This document shows positions 1-7,751 of a stretch of 64,000 nucleotides of DNA, one piece after another. The stretch is from Flavobacteriales bacterium (GTDB lineage Bacteria > Bacteroidota > Bacteroidia > Flavobacteriales_F > PHOS-HE28), in the NCBI GenBank assembly GCA_023957375.1, contig JAMLHB010000002.1:806001-870000 (forward strand), written 5' to 3'. The notes below the pieces were generated by a model. The model was not told the origin of the DNA. It saw nothing but the letters and a program-made list of their open reading frames with translations, and made no database searches. Made by a program: the position numbers and the translations under genes. Positions within the stretch are counted from its first letter, which is position 1. Each line of letters opens with the position of its first letter.

Positions 1-65
1 CCATGACCCCCGAGGTGGTGCTCAACGCGATCAAGCAACAACGCAAGCAAGCCGCCGAAGCATGA
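1..65 (+). CDS. C-terminal tail of a probable molybdopterin-binding subunit of a xanthine dehydrogenase family enzyme (partial)
   Basis: Only the last 21 or so codons are in the window, ending at TGA 63-65. The visible tail, TPEVVLNAIKQQ, resembles the usual end of xanthine dehydrogenase family large subunits (a TPE.V..AI pattern). The next gene starts at 62 inside this stop codon (ATGA overlap), which places the two in one operon, so identification as the catalytic Mo subunit rests mainly on that neighbour. Domain content cannot be seen here. Confidence 0.5.
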   Translation, partial: MTPEVVLNAIKQQRKQAAEA

Positions 66-1021
66 ACGCCGCAACACTCCACACCGCCGAGGCGAAGTAC
101 CTGCTGCCGGGCTCGTTGCGCGAAGCCGCCGACATGGCCGCGGAGCACCAAGACCACTTCCGCTTTGTGGCCGGCGGCACCGACGTGCTCGTGAACCGCT
201 TCCAAGGCAACGAGGCCTCCGCCTGCCTCATCGACCTGGGCCGCATCCCGGATCTCCAGGGCATCGCGCGGGCCGATGGTCACCTGCGCATCGGTGCGCT
301 GGAAACGCTGGACCGCCTCCAGGGCGACCCGCTGGTGCTGGCGGAAGCACCCATGCTCGCCGAGGCCGCGCGGTCCGTGGGCGCGCCCCTGCTGCGCAAG
401 GCCGCCACCCTCGGCGGCAACGTGCTCTGCGAGAACCGCTGCCTGTACTACAACCAGTCGGAGTGGTGGCGCGAGTCCGTGGGCTACTGCCTGAAGTGCA
501 ACGGCGACATCTGCATCGCCACCGGCGGCCGCAACGCCTGCTTCTCCGAACTGGTCTCCGACACCGCCCCGGCCTTGATCGCACTGGACGCCGAGATCGA
601 GTACGCCGATGGCCAAGCAGTGACGCGCACGCCACTGGAGCGCATCTACACCGGCGACGGCGTGGCCCCGCGCAACCTCCCGCCCACCGCCATCGTCACC
701 GCGCTGCGGCTGCCGCTGGAGCGCGGCTTCACCTGGGCCTTCCACAAGCTGCGCGGGCGCCAAAGCCTCGAATTCACCTCGCTCACCACGGCCATGACCC
801 TGGACAGCGGCGGCCGCATCAAGGTGGCCATGGCCGGCGTGGATCCCCGGCCGGTGGTGGTGGAAGCCGCGGCCACCGACGATCCCGAGGCCGTGATCCG
901 CAAGGCCATCAAGGGCGCGCGCGCCATCGACAACGACATGTTCACCCGCCTCTACCGCCGCGAGATGATCGGCGTGTACCTGCGCGACAGCTTCAACACC
1001 GTCACCGCCGCGCGCATGTGA
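62..1021 (+). CDS. FAD-binding subunit of a molybdenum hydroxylase, 4-hydroxybenzoyl-CoA reductase beta-like with extra [4Fe-4S] loop
   Basis: A 319-residue FAD_binding_5/CO_deh_flav_C type subunit. FAD motifs are AGGTDVLVN (residues 37-45) and TLGGN (116-120). Between them and the C-terminal domain lies a cysteine-rich insertion, residues 123-160, with Cys127, Cys143, Cys151 and Cys160 (spacings 16, 8, 9). As I recall, the [4Fe-4S] ligands of Thauera aromatica HcrB (Cys122, 138, 146, 155) have the same spacing. In that family the FAD subunit passes electrons toward the Mo centre. The reading frame opens at an ATG overlapping the stop of the upstream subunit gene, so translation is probably coupled. 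The substrate is not known; aromatic CoA thioesters are one option, another xanthine-dehydrogenase-like reaction is possible. Confidence 0.85.
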   Translation: MNAATLHTAEAKYLLPGSLREAADMAAEHQDHFRFVAGGTDVLVNRFQGNEASACLIDLGRIPDLQGIARADGHLRIGALETLDRLQGDPLVLAEAPMLAEAARSVGAPLLRKAATLGGNVLCENRCLYYNQSEWWRESVGYCLKCNGDICIATGGRNACFSELVSDTAPALIALDAEIEYADGQAVTRTPLERIYTGDGVAPRNLPPTAIVTALRLPLERGFTWAFHKLRGRQSLEFTSLTTAMTLDSGGRIKVAMAGVDPRPVVVEAAATDDPEAVIRKAIKGARAIDNDMFTRLYRREMIGVYLRDSFNTVTAARM

Positions 1022-1053
1022 ACGCGGCTCTTGAACACATAACCTCAGATGCC

Positions 1054-1584
1054 ATGAACGAACCAATGACCATGATGCTCGCCGAGCACGAAATGATCCA
1101 ACGCGCCGGTAAGATCATCGACGCCCTGGCCAACAGCTGGGAGAAGGATGCCGCGCAGTTTGAACAGGCCGTGCGCAACCTGGTGGAGTTCTTCCGCGAG
1201 TACGCCGACGGCTTCCACCACCGCAAGGAGGAGGAGGTGCTCTTCCCCGCCCTGCGCGACCACCCGGAGTTCGTGATCCCCGAGATGATCGACTCGCTCA
1301 TGCAGCACCACGAGGAGTTCCGCGAGTACACCGCCGACATCGAGCAGGCCCTGGCCGATGCGGACCATGCCCAGGCGCACAAGCTGCTCACCCGCTACAT
1401 GCGCGACCTGGAGGACCACATCTCCGCCGAGAACGACGAGCTCTTCGTGCTGGCCGAGAACCTGTTGGGCAAAAAAGAGCGCGAGGACGTGTACTTCCGC
1501 TTCATGGACATCGACCGCCAACTGGGAGAAGACCGCAAGAAGGAGCTGGAGGACATGCTGGCGGCGGTGAAGGTGGAAGGGTGA
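1054..1584 (+). CDS. Hemerythrin-domain protein
   Basis: A 176-residue all-helical protein with a hemerythrin HHE pattern: His12 in AEHEMI, His55-His56 followed by KEEEVLFPAL, His85-His86 in QHHEEF, and His122/Glu126 in DHISAENDE. These are candidate ligands for a non-haem di-iron site. Such cytosolic proteins bind O2 or NO or sense redox/iron stress; the ligand here cannot be told from sequence. I chose ATG 1054; a GTG at 1018 is also in frame but adds residues outside the domain. It lies 33 bases after the molybdenum hydroxylase subunit and is probably co-transcribed. Confidence 0.85.
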   Translation: MNEPMTMMLAEHEMIQRAGKIIDALANSWEKDAAQFEQAVRNLVEFFREYADGFHHRKEEEVLFPALRDHPEFVIPEMIDSLMQHHEEFREYTADIEQALADADHAQAHKLLTRYMRDLEDHISAENDELFVLAENLLGKKEREDVYFRFMDIDRQLGEDRKKELEDMLAAVKVEG

Positions 1585-1603
1585 GCCACACCCCTTTCGG
1601 GCC

Positions 1604-1942
1604 ATGAACGCATCCGGCAAGCTGGCATGGATCAAGGTGGTGCATACCGCCATTTGGGCGGTGCTCAGCACGGTGATCTTCTACCTGCTGTACGCGGTGA
1701 TCACCGGCCGCCTCGACCAGTGGTTCTGGTGGGGCCTGGGGTTGGTGGGGATCGAGGTGCTCACGTTGTTGGCTTTCGGCATGAGCTGCCCGCTCACCGT
1801 ACTGGCGCGGAGGCTGTCGGGATCGCAACGGGCCAACTTCGACATCTACCTGCCCGAGTGGCTGGCCCGCCACAACAAAACCATCTGCTCCGCGATCCTG
1901 TTTGTGGTGCTGGTGGGCATGGCGTGGCGGTTGCTGAAGTAG
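1604..1942 (+). CDS. Small integral membrane protein (DUF2784-like)
   Basis: A 112-residue protein with three predicted hydrophobic segments (about residues 8-30, 40-62 and 92-110). The motif SCPLT after the second segment resembles the CPLT motif of DUF2784 membrane proteins, and length and topology are similar, but the match is from memory and weak. It sits 19 bases after the hemerythrin gene on the same strand. No function can be assigned. Confidence 0.6.
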   Translation: MNASGKLAWIKVVHTAIWAVLSTVIFYLLYAVITGRLDQWFWWGLGLVGIEVLTLLAFGMSCPLTVLARRLSGSQRANFDIYLPEWLARHNKTICSAILFVVLVGMAWRLLK

Positions 1943-2261
1943 CAGATTGGTTTGGTCCAATGAATAGGAACCGACCGGAACTGAAGAAGCTCAACGCTCC
2001 CGGATTCGGGGTGGTGATCTGCCGCAAGTAAGCGCACCCGGCCGGATGCGGGCCTTCCTGGCCGCTCACGGCAGGCTTCGGAACGGTGCAAAGCCCTGCT
2101 CCGTGGAGGAGTTCTTTAGACGTACTCTGAATTGCGGTTTCCTGATCTTTATCAGGGATGGCCCGGCACTGCGAGCTATAGTTTTCAATTAGCCTATCCT
2201 GACGATCGGCTGATCATCCGGATGTTCAACGAACCAGCGGCACCGCACATGCTGGATCGCG
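1943..2261. other. Intergenic region, no gene recognised
   Basis: 319 bases between the small membrane protein and the fatty acid hydroxylase. Short open frames here have no recognisable protein features. An AT-rich stretch near 2170-2200 may hold the promoter for the hydroxylase gene, but no clear TAnnTTTG box was found. Confidence 0.4.
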
Positions 2262-2957
2262 ATGGAAAAGAACGTTGAACAATATCATCTATTCCGCGAC
2301 GGGCGGATCAAGATGCCCGAGCACCTGGCCCCGCGCAAGGAGGTCAGGGGGCGCCTGTTCGGCAACCAGCTGATGGAATCCATCACGCGCAGCCGCATCG
2401 AGCCGCCCATCGTGATGCACCTCCTCATCAGTGGAGCGCTGTTCACCTACGGTATTGTTTCGCTCGGCATCGTTTGGTGGACGGCGGTCATCGTCGCTTT
2501 CGCGGGCTACCTCTTCTGGTCGTTCGCCGAGTACAACGTACACCGCTTCCTGTACCACACCGAGACCAACTCGAGGCCGCTGTACAGGATCCAACACAAT
2601 GCCCACGGCATCCACCACCAGCACCCGGTGGATCCGCGGAGGCTCGCGATGCCTCCCGTTCCGGGGCTGCTCTTCTCGGGCCTGTTCTTCCTGCTCTTCT
2701 GGCTGGTGAGCCCCACCTACGTCTTCGTGTTCTTTCCCGGCTTCATGCTGGGTTACCTCACGTACATCACCATGCACTACGCCCAGCACCGGTACAAGAC
2801 GCCGCGCTACGGCCCCTGGAAGAAGCTCTGGCAGCACCACTTCGTGCATCATTACGTGGACCCCTATTCCTGCTATGGGGTTTCCACGCGCCTGTGGGAC
2901 CATGTTTTCGGGACCGCCGCGAAGGCGAAGGCCGCACCCGCCGCAGCGGGATCGTAA
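2262..2957 (+). CDS. Fatty acid hydroxylase / sterol desaturase family membrane protein
   Basis: A 231-residue di-iron membrane hydroxylase (PF04116 type). The histidine clusters typical of the family are present: HRFLYH (residues 94-99), HNAHGIHHQH (112-121), HYAQH (172-176), HHFVHH (192-197) and His214. Hydrophobic segments at about 50-90 and 133-170 anchor the catalytic domain at the inner membrane. The spacing best fits fatty acid 2-hydroxylase (FA2H/Scs7-like) proteins, which would make 2-hydroxy fatty acids, for example for sphingolipids or ornithine lipids of Bacteroidota. It stands alone, with a T9SS cargo gene 34 bases downstream. Confidence 0.85.
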   Translation: MEKNVEQYHLFRDGRIKMPEHLAPRKEVRGRLFGNQLMESITRSRIEPPIVMHLLISGALFTYGIVSLGIVWWTAVIVAFAGYLFWSFAEYNVHRFLYHTETNSRPLYRIQHNAHGIHHQHPVDPRRLAMPPVPGLLFSGLFFLLFWLVSPTYVFVFFPGFMLGYLTYITMHYAQHRYKTPRYGPWKKLWQHHFVHHYVDPYSCYGVSTRLWDHVFGTAAKAKAAPAAAGS

Positions 2958-2991
2958 AGGCAACGGATCACCCGCGACCAACCCCCGACCC

Positions 2992-4830
2992 ATGAAAAAA
3001 CGCATCCTCTTCACCACCGCCGTTCTTGTTTCGCTCTCCATCAGCGCCCAGCGCGTGGAATGGGTGGACTATGCCCAAAGCGCCATGCCGTTTGACGAGG
3101 GTACGGGCGTCGATACCGACGATGCCGGCCATGTGTATGTGCTGGGCAGCATCTCGGGCGAACTCATCGTCCAGAGCGATACGTTCACCAACCCGTATGG
3201 CACGGACGATATCCTGCTGATGAAGTACGACCCGCAAGGGAACCTTGTGTGGGGCAAGGTGATCGGCAGTCCCCTGATGGATTCACCCCATGATCTTGCC
3301 GTCGATGGATACGGGCATCTCTACGCCGAGTGTACCATCCAGGCCACTACCATGATGAGCGACACCACGTATGACGCACCTTTCGATCATCAGCTCATCC
3401 AGTTCGACACGGCGGGGCACTTCCTGCGCTACATCAGCCATTTGCGCGAGATCATCGCCGATGCGCAGGGCAGCGCCGTCTATCTGGCGTATGCCAACAT
3501 TATTGAAAAGCGCGACACCGCCCTCAACGTGCTCTGGAACCGCACCGCCTCCAACGTGAACATGATCTTCAGCAACATCGGTCCGCAGGGTGGACGCTCA
3601 AGCATCCAGGTGGGCAACAACGGCCACCTCGTGCTGGCGGGTTACGAAAACTCCGCGGGAGGAAGCACGGTGTTCGACGCGCTCACGCTGGAGTTCTCCG
3701 CATCAAGTTACTGCGATGAGCTCTTCGTGATCAGCATGGATACCAGCGGATCGGCCCTGTGGGCGCGAACGCTCGATAGCAGTTCCACCTACCAGGAGCT
3801 CTACCCGAAGGTGGCCGTGAACGATGCCGGGGAGGTGTACCTGGGGCTGTATTCCGAGGGCGACACCCTCACCTTCGCCGGTGACCAGCTCTTCAATGGC
3901 CCCCCGTTGACCCCCTACACGGCCTGGTTGAAGTACGACGCGGCCGGCACGCCGCAGTGGGCGATCGGGTGCCTCGCGACCTGGGGCGCTGATCCCAGCG
4001 ATATCGCCATCAATGCACAGCAGGAGGCGTTGATCTGCGGGACCTCGAGGGGGCCCGGCTTGCTGGGGAACCATCCCGTGCTGACGAACGGCTTGGGGGT
4101 CAGTGTCCCCTATGTGGCCAAGTTGGATCCTGCGGGGAACGTACAATGGTACAAGTCCTCCGATGCCGTCGCGAATGCGAAGTTCGCCAGCATCGCCTCC
4201 TGCCCCAACGGCGACTATGCCATGACGGGTTCCTTCCCGACGGGGATCGGATCCCAGCTTCCGTACAGCATCGGTTGCCATCCGTCGGTGGTCGGGTTGA
4301 AGGGCATCATGACCCTCACCATCAGCGAGAACCCGGGGATCTACCCCACCGCCGACTTCTCCGCAACACCGCAAGCACCATACACGGTCGCCTTCACGGA
4401 CCTGTCGGTGAACGCGACCGCCTGGCTCTGGGAATTTGGCGATGGAGCTACCTCCACCGACCAGCATCCCGTCCATACCTACGCCACGAACGGGCCATTC
4501 ACCGTACTGCTCACTGCGGAGCGCGGTACCTGCGAAGACACCGCCTCGGTGGAGCTCGTGAACGTGGGCATTGAAGAAGCGGGCGGGGCGGTCTCCATCG
4601 GCCTCGCTCCGAACCCCGCCGGTGCGGTGCTGCGGATCACCAGCTCCCACGCCATGGACGGCATCCAGGTGCTGGACCTGTCGGGAAGAACGATCAGCAG
4701 CATTGTTCCCGCAGCGCGTTCGCGCGAGTTTGATCTCCGCACGGATGGCCTACCTGGCGGTCTGTATGTGCTGGAAGTGACCGCGGCAAGCGTGAAGGGG
4801 AGAAAGACGTTCGTGAGGGCTGGTTGGTGA
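2992..4830 (+). CDS. T9SS-secreted protein with beta-propeller-like repeats, PKD domain and type A sorting domain
   Basis: 612 residues. The start at 2992 is followed directly by a signal peptide (MKKRILFTTAVLVSLSISAQ). The N-terminal about 440 residues contain recurring D.AG..Y..G segments and MKYD..GN..W strands like SBBP/beta-propeller repeats of secreted Bacteroidota proteins. A PKD domain spans about residues 450-525 (PTADFSA ... WEFGDG ... HTY). From about 533 to the end is a T9SS type A sorting domain (APNPA, VLDLSGR, LPGGLYVLEV). It is expected to be exported by Sec, then by T9SS, and attached to or released from the cell surface. Ligand or substrate is unknown. Confidence 0.9.
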   Translation: MKKRILFTTAVLVSLSISAQRVEWVDYAQSAMPFDEGTGVDTDDAGHVYVLGSISGELIVQSDTFTNPYGTDDILLMKYDPQGNLVWGKVIGSPLMDSPHDLAVDGYGHLYAECTIQATTMMSDTTYDAPFDHQLIQFDTAGHFLRYISHLREIIADAQGSAVYLAYANIIEKRDTALNVLWNRTASNVNMIFSNIGPQGGRSSIQVGNNGHLVLAGYENSAGGSTVFDALTLEFSASSYCDELFVISMDTSGSALWARTLDSSSTYQELYPKVAVNDAGEVYLGLYSEGDTLTFAGDQLFNGPPLTPYTAWLKYDAAGTPQWAIGCLATWGADPSDIAINAQQEALICGTSRGPGLLGNHPVLTNGLGVSVPYVAKLDPAGNVQWYKSSDAVANAKFASIASCPNGDYAMTGSFPTGIGSQLPYSIGCHPSVVGLKGIMTLTISENPGIYPTADFSATPQAPYTVAFTDLSVNATAWLWEFGDGATSTDQHPVHTYATNGPFTVLLTAERGTCEDTASVELVNVGIEEAGGAVSIGLAPNPAGAVLRITSSHAMDGIQVLDLSGRTISSIVPAARSREFDLRTDGLPGGLYVLEVTAASVKGRKTFVRAGW

Positions 4831-4911
4831 ACTCGGGCAACAGACCAACACCCCGCACCGATCCGCATGGGGAACAACAACGGGGCTATCGCTCCCGTGG
4901 TGGCTTCACTT

Positions 4912-5403
4912 TCATGCGCACCAGGTCCGGGCCGGGGGGATGGGCCTGCACGCCTTGCGAAGCAGCTGTCCCGACCGGCCATAGATCGTTCGACGACATG
5001 CTTGGGGGTTCCGTCCCGAGCGGGGTTCATGGGCCGCACTTTCCTGGTGCAGGATGGCCGTGGCAAAGAAGCGCAGGTTGGCAATGGCCCGGGGGATGTC
5101 CACCTCCATGGCCAAGTGCACGGGTTTGCCGTTGTCGCGGCTTTCGGCGCGGGCGAAGCCGTCCAGGTCGCGTTCCACCAGGGCGGCCACGCGCATCAGT
5201 GCATCATGGCGGCCTTGGCGGCCCAGGGCCACCCATGCGGGGCCAGCCTTTTCCGCAGCGGCCACGGCCAGCTCCACGTCTTCCGGGCCGCTGTCGGCGA
5301 TGCGGGCAAACACGCGCCCCTCGGCGGGCGCAAATCCGTCCAACCACGCGCCTGAACGCGCCGGCGCCAAGGTTCCGCCGATGTAGTTGAGGACTTCCTG
5401 CAT
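4912..5403 (-). pseudogene. Aldehyde dehydrogenase N-terminal remnant
   Basis: The first about 126 residues (5403 down to about 5025) match the N-terminal region of an aldehyde dehydrogenase (NYIGG, AWLDGFAPAEG, SRDNGKP, IPRAIANLRFFATAILHQESA). After that the sequence stops resembling the family and the frame closes at 4912. The NAD-binding core, the catalytic Cys and the Glu are missing; full-length enzymes have about 480 residues. A -7 box (TACCTTTG) is still present 7 bases before the start, so the 5' end is intact and the 3' part was lost. Translation of a short product is possible but it could not be a working dehydrogenase. Confidence 0.8.
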
Positions 5404-5410
5404 GCTGAAG

Positions 5411-5418
5411 CAAAGGTA
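5411..5418 (-). promoter_or_regulatory. -7 promoter box of the aldehyde dehydrogenase remnant
   Basis: TACCTTTG on the minus strand, an exact fit to the Bacteroidota TAnnTTTG consensus, 7 bases upstream of the ATG at 5403. No clear TTG -33 element was seen. Confidence 0.45.
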
Positions 5419-5521
5419 GGAGGTGGCCCTGTGCCATGCCCGGGGTGGAAGCAGGGCCGGGCGGGTTAAACAACGTTACCGGGTTTGGCGCGGTGGTCCG
5501 CTGCGCTACTTTTCAACCTGC

Positions 5522-6952
5522 ATGGAGAAGCGCACCGTGACCTTGTTGATCATGGCGATCGGCATTGCCCTGCTGGGGCTGGTGGCAGTGCAGGCGCTTT
5601 GGGTGCACGGCACGCTGGCGTTGCGCGATGCGCAGTTCAACGAAAGCATCGGCAGCGCCTTGATGGCCGTGAGCGACCGGTTGGAACGTGCCGAGGCGCA
5701 CAGGCAATTGGGCGTGCTGCCCGGCGAGGGGACCGGTGGCGGCAAGATCGGCCCGGCCAATACCGGGGCCGACACGTTGGGTGCGCTGAACGACGAGAAC
5801 CTCAACGAACTGCTCCGCGGCATTCTTTCCGGAGCGGTGCCGCGCCCGATCAATGAACGGATCGACCCGCGGTTGCTCGATTCGCTGATCCGCGAGGAAT
5901 TGCAGCTCCGCCGCATTTCGTGCCGCTATGCGTTCGGGGTACTGGATGACGGCGGTCGCGTGTGGCTAATTGGGCCTCAGGCGGACGCAGATACCGCCCA
6001 GGTGCGCAACAGTCCGCACCGCACGCAGCTGTTCCGCAGCGACCGGGTCCGGATGCAGCAAGGGGCATCGACGTGGTGGCTCCACCTGCTGGTCCCGAAC
6101 CGGCCTTCCATGCTGCTGCGCTCCCTGTGGCCCATTTTGGCCACTTCGGGCCTGCTGCTGCTCCTGGTTGCTGTGGTGTTCGGCTATGCCATGCGCACGA
6201 TCTTCCGGCAAAAGCGCCTGGGCGACATCAAGAACGACCTGGTGAACAACCTGACGCACGAGCTAAAAACGCCCATCAGCACCATTTCACTGGCCTGCGA
6301 GGCGTTGATGGACCCCGGCATGCCCAAGAGCGAAGCACAAGTGCATCAGCTTATCGGCATGGTCCGCGATGAGAACAAAAGATTGGGCATGCTGGTGGAG
6401 AACGTGCTGCTGAGCGCGGTGACGGACCAGGGCGGCATGCGTCTTCGCTTCACCGACGTGGACATGCACGCGGTGCTTGCCGAGGTGGTGCGCAGCGGTG
6501 CATTGCAAGCCGAAAAGCGGGGAGGCAAGATCGAGCTCAAGGCAGGTGCCGAACTGGCACATGTACGGGGCGATCGCACGTTTCTCACCAGCATCTTCCA
6601 CAACCTGATCGACAATGCGGTGAAGTATTGCAACACCTCCCCCATCGTGCACATCACCACCCGCAGCGATGCCAGTTCCCTCATCATTTCCGTGTGCGAC
6701 AATGGCATCGGTATTCCCCGGGGTGAACAGAAAAAGATCTTCGATCGCCTCTACCGGATCCCCACCGGGAACATCCACAACGTAAAGGGCTTCGGGCTTG
6801 GCCTGAGCTATGTGAAATCCGTGGTGGAGCGCCACGGTGGCAGCATCCGCGTGGAGAACAACCCTTCCGCAGGCAGCGGAACGGGCAGTTGTTTCATCAT
6901 AACCCTACCTTTCGAACATGAAGAAGACCAAGCTCCTGCTGTGCGAGGATGA
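5522..6952 (+). CDS. Membrane sensor histidine kinase
   Basis: 476 residues. Two membrane segments (about 8-28 and 196-222) flank a periplasmic sensor region without a recognisable ligand domain. A HisKA domain follows with the phospho-acceptor His246 in NLTHELKTP, then a HATPase_c domain with N box FHNLIDNAVKYC, G1 DNGIGIP and G2 GFGLGLSYV. It should autophosphorylate and pass phosphate to the response regulator whose gene overlaps its 3' end by 35 bases. The start at 5522 begins just before the first membrane segment; an upstream in-frame extension has no protein-like features. Confidence 0.92.
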   Translation: MEKRTVTLLIMAIGIALLGLVAVQALWVHGTLALRDAQFNESIGSALMAVSDRLERAEAHRQLGVLPGEGTGGGKIGPANTGADTLGALNDENLNELLRGILSGAVPRPINERIDPRLLDSLIREELQLRRISCRYAFGVLDDGGRVWLIGPQADADTAQVRNSPHRTQLFRSDRVRMQQGASTWWLHLLVPNRPSMLLRSLWPILATSGLLLLLVAVVFGYAMRTIFRQKRLGDIKNDLVNNLTHELKTPISTISLACEALMDPGMPKSEAQVHQLIGMVRDENKRLGMLVENVLLSAVTDQGGMRLRFTDVDMHAVLAEVVRSGALQAEKRGGKIELKAGAELAHVRGDRTFLTSIFHNLIDNAVKYCNTSPIVHITTRSDASSLIISVCDNGIGIPRGEQKKIFDRLYRIPTGNIHNVKGFGLGLSYVKSVVERHGGSIRVENNPSAGSGTGSCFIITLPFEHEEDQAPAVRG

Positions 6953-7616
6953 CCCCAACTTGGGCATGCTGCTTGCCCAATACCTGAAGGCCAAGGGGTA
7001 TGACGTGGAATGGCGCCAGGACGGTGAGGCCGGGATGGCTGCGTACAAGGGCGGCAACTTCGACCTGCTGTTGCTGGACATCATGATGCCATTGAAGGAC
7101 GGGTTCACTTTGGCGTCCGAGATCCGTGAGAAGGACAATAAGACACCGATCATCTTCCTGACGGCAAAAAACATGCGGCAGGATACGATCACCGGGTTCG
7201 AGAGCGGTGCCGACGATTACATCACCAAGCCCTTCAGCATGGAAGAACTGCTGTTGCGGACCGAGGCCGTGCTGCGGCGCGCCTGGGGCGCCCCTCCGGC
7301 CAAGGAGCGGCAAACCGATTTCACCATCGGCCGGTACCGCTTTGATGCACGGCGCCAGGTGCTGACAGGCCCTTCCGGGGAACGAAACCTGACCACCAAG
7401 GAGAACGACTTGCTGCAGCTGCTGTGCGAGCATGCCAACACCCTGTTGGACAGGCCCGCCGCGCTCGACCAGGTATGGGGCGAATCCAATTATTTCAACG
7501 GCCGCAGCATGGATGTGTACATCGCCAAGCTTCGCAAATACCTGGCCGACGACCCGGATGTAATGGTGGCCAACGTGCACGGCAAGGGCTTCCGCTTGGT
7601 GGTGCCAGGGCCTTAG
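6918..7616 (+). CDS. OmpR/PhoB family response regulator
   Basis: 232 residues. Receiver domain at residues 1-120 with acidic pocket Asp11/Asp12, phospho-acceptor Asp54 (LLLDIMMP), Thr82 and Lys104. A winged-helix DNA-binding domain covers about 130-230 (the TTKENDLLQLL and DVYIAKLRKYL helices, GKGFRL wing). It overlaps the kinase gene by 35 bases, so the pair is translated together and forms a two-component system. Target genes cannot be read from this sequence; the next gene downstream encodes a T9SS cargo protein with its own likely promoter. Confidence 0.95.
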   Translation: MKKTKLLLCEDDPNLGMLLAQYLKAKGYDVEWRQDGEAGMAAYKGGNFDLLLLDIMMPLKDGFTLASEIREKDNKTPIIFLTAKNMRQDTITGFESGADDYITKPFSMEELLLRTEAVLRRAWGAPPAKERQTDFTIGRYRFDARRQVLTGPSGERNLTTKENDLLQLLCEHANTLLDRPAALDQVWGESNYFNGRSMDVYIAKLRKYLADDPDVMVANVHGKGFRLVVPGP

Positions 7617-7688
7617 CGGGCGCAACTTCCGGCGGCGATCGTGGGTAACTTACCGGCCACGCGGGCCTGTGAAGGGATTTTAACGGGT

Positions 7689-7696
7689 TACGTTTG
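7689..7696 (+). promoter_or_regulatory. Candidate -7 promoter box upstream of the GEVED T9SS protein gene
   Basis: TACGTTTG fits TAnnTTTG and lies 55 bases before the start at 7752. No TTG was found at the expected -33 distance, so this is tentative. Confidence 0.35.
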
Positions 7697-7751
7697 CGGC
7701 CAAGGCCATTGCCTCGGCCGAATCAACGTTCCAACACCAAACCCACACAGC

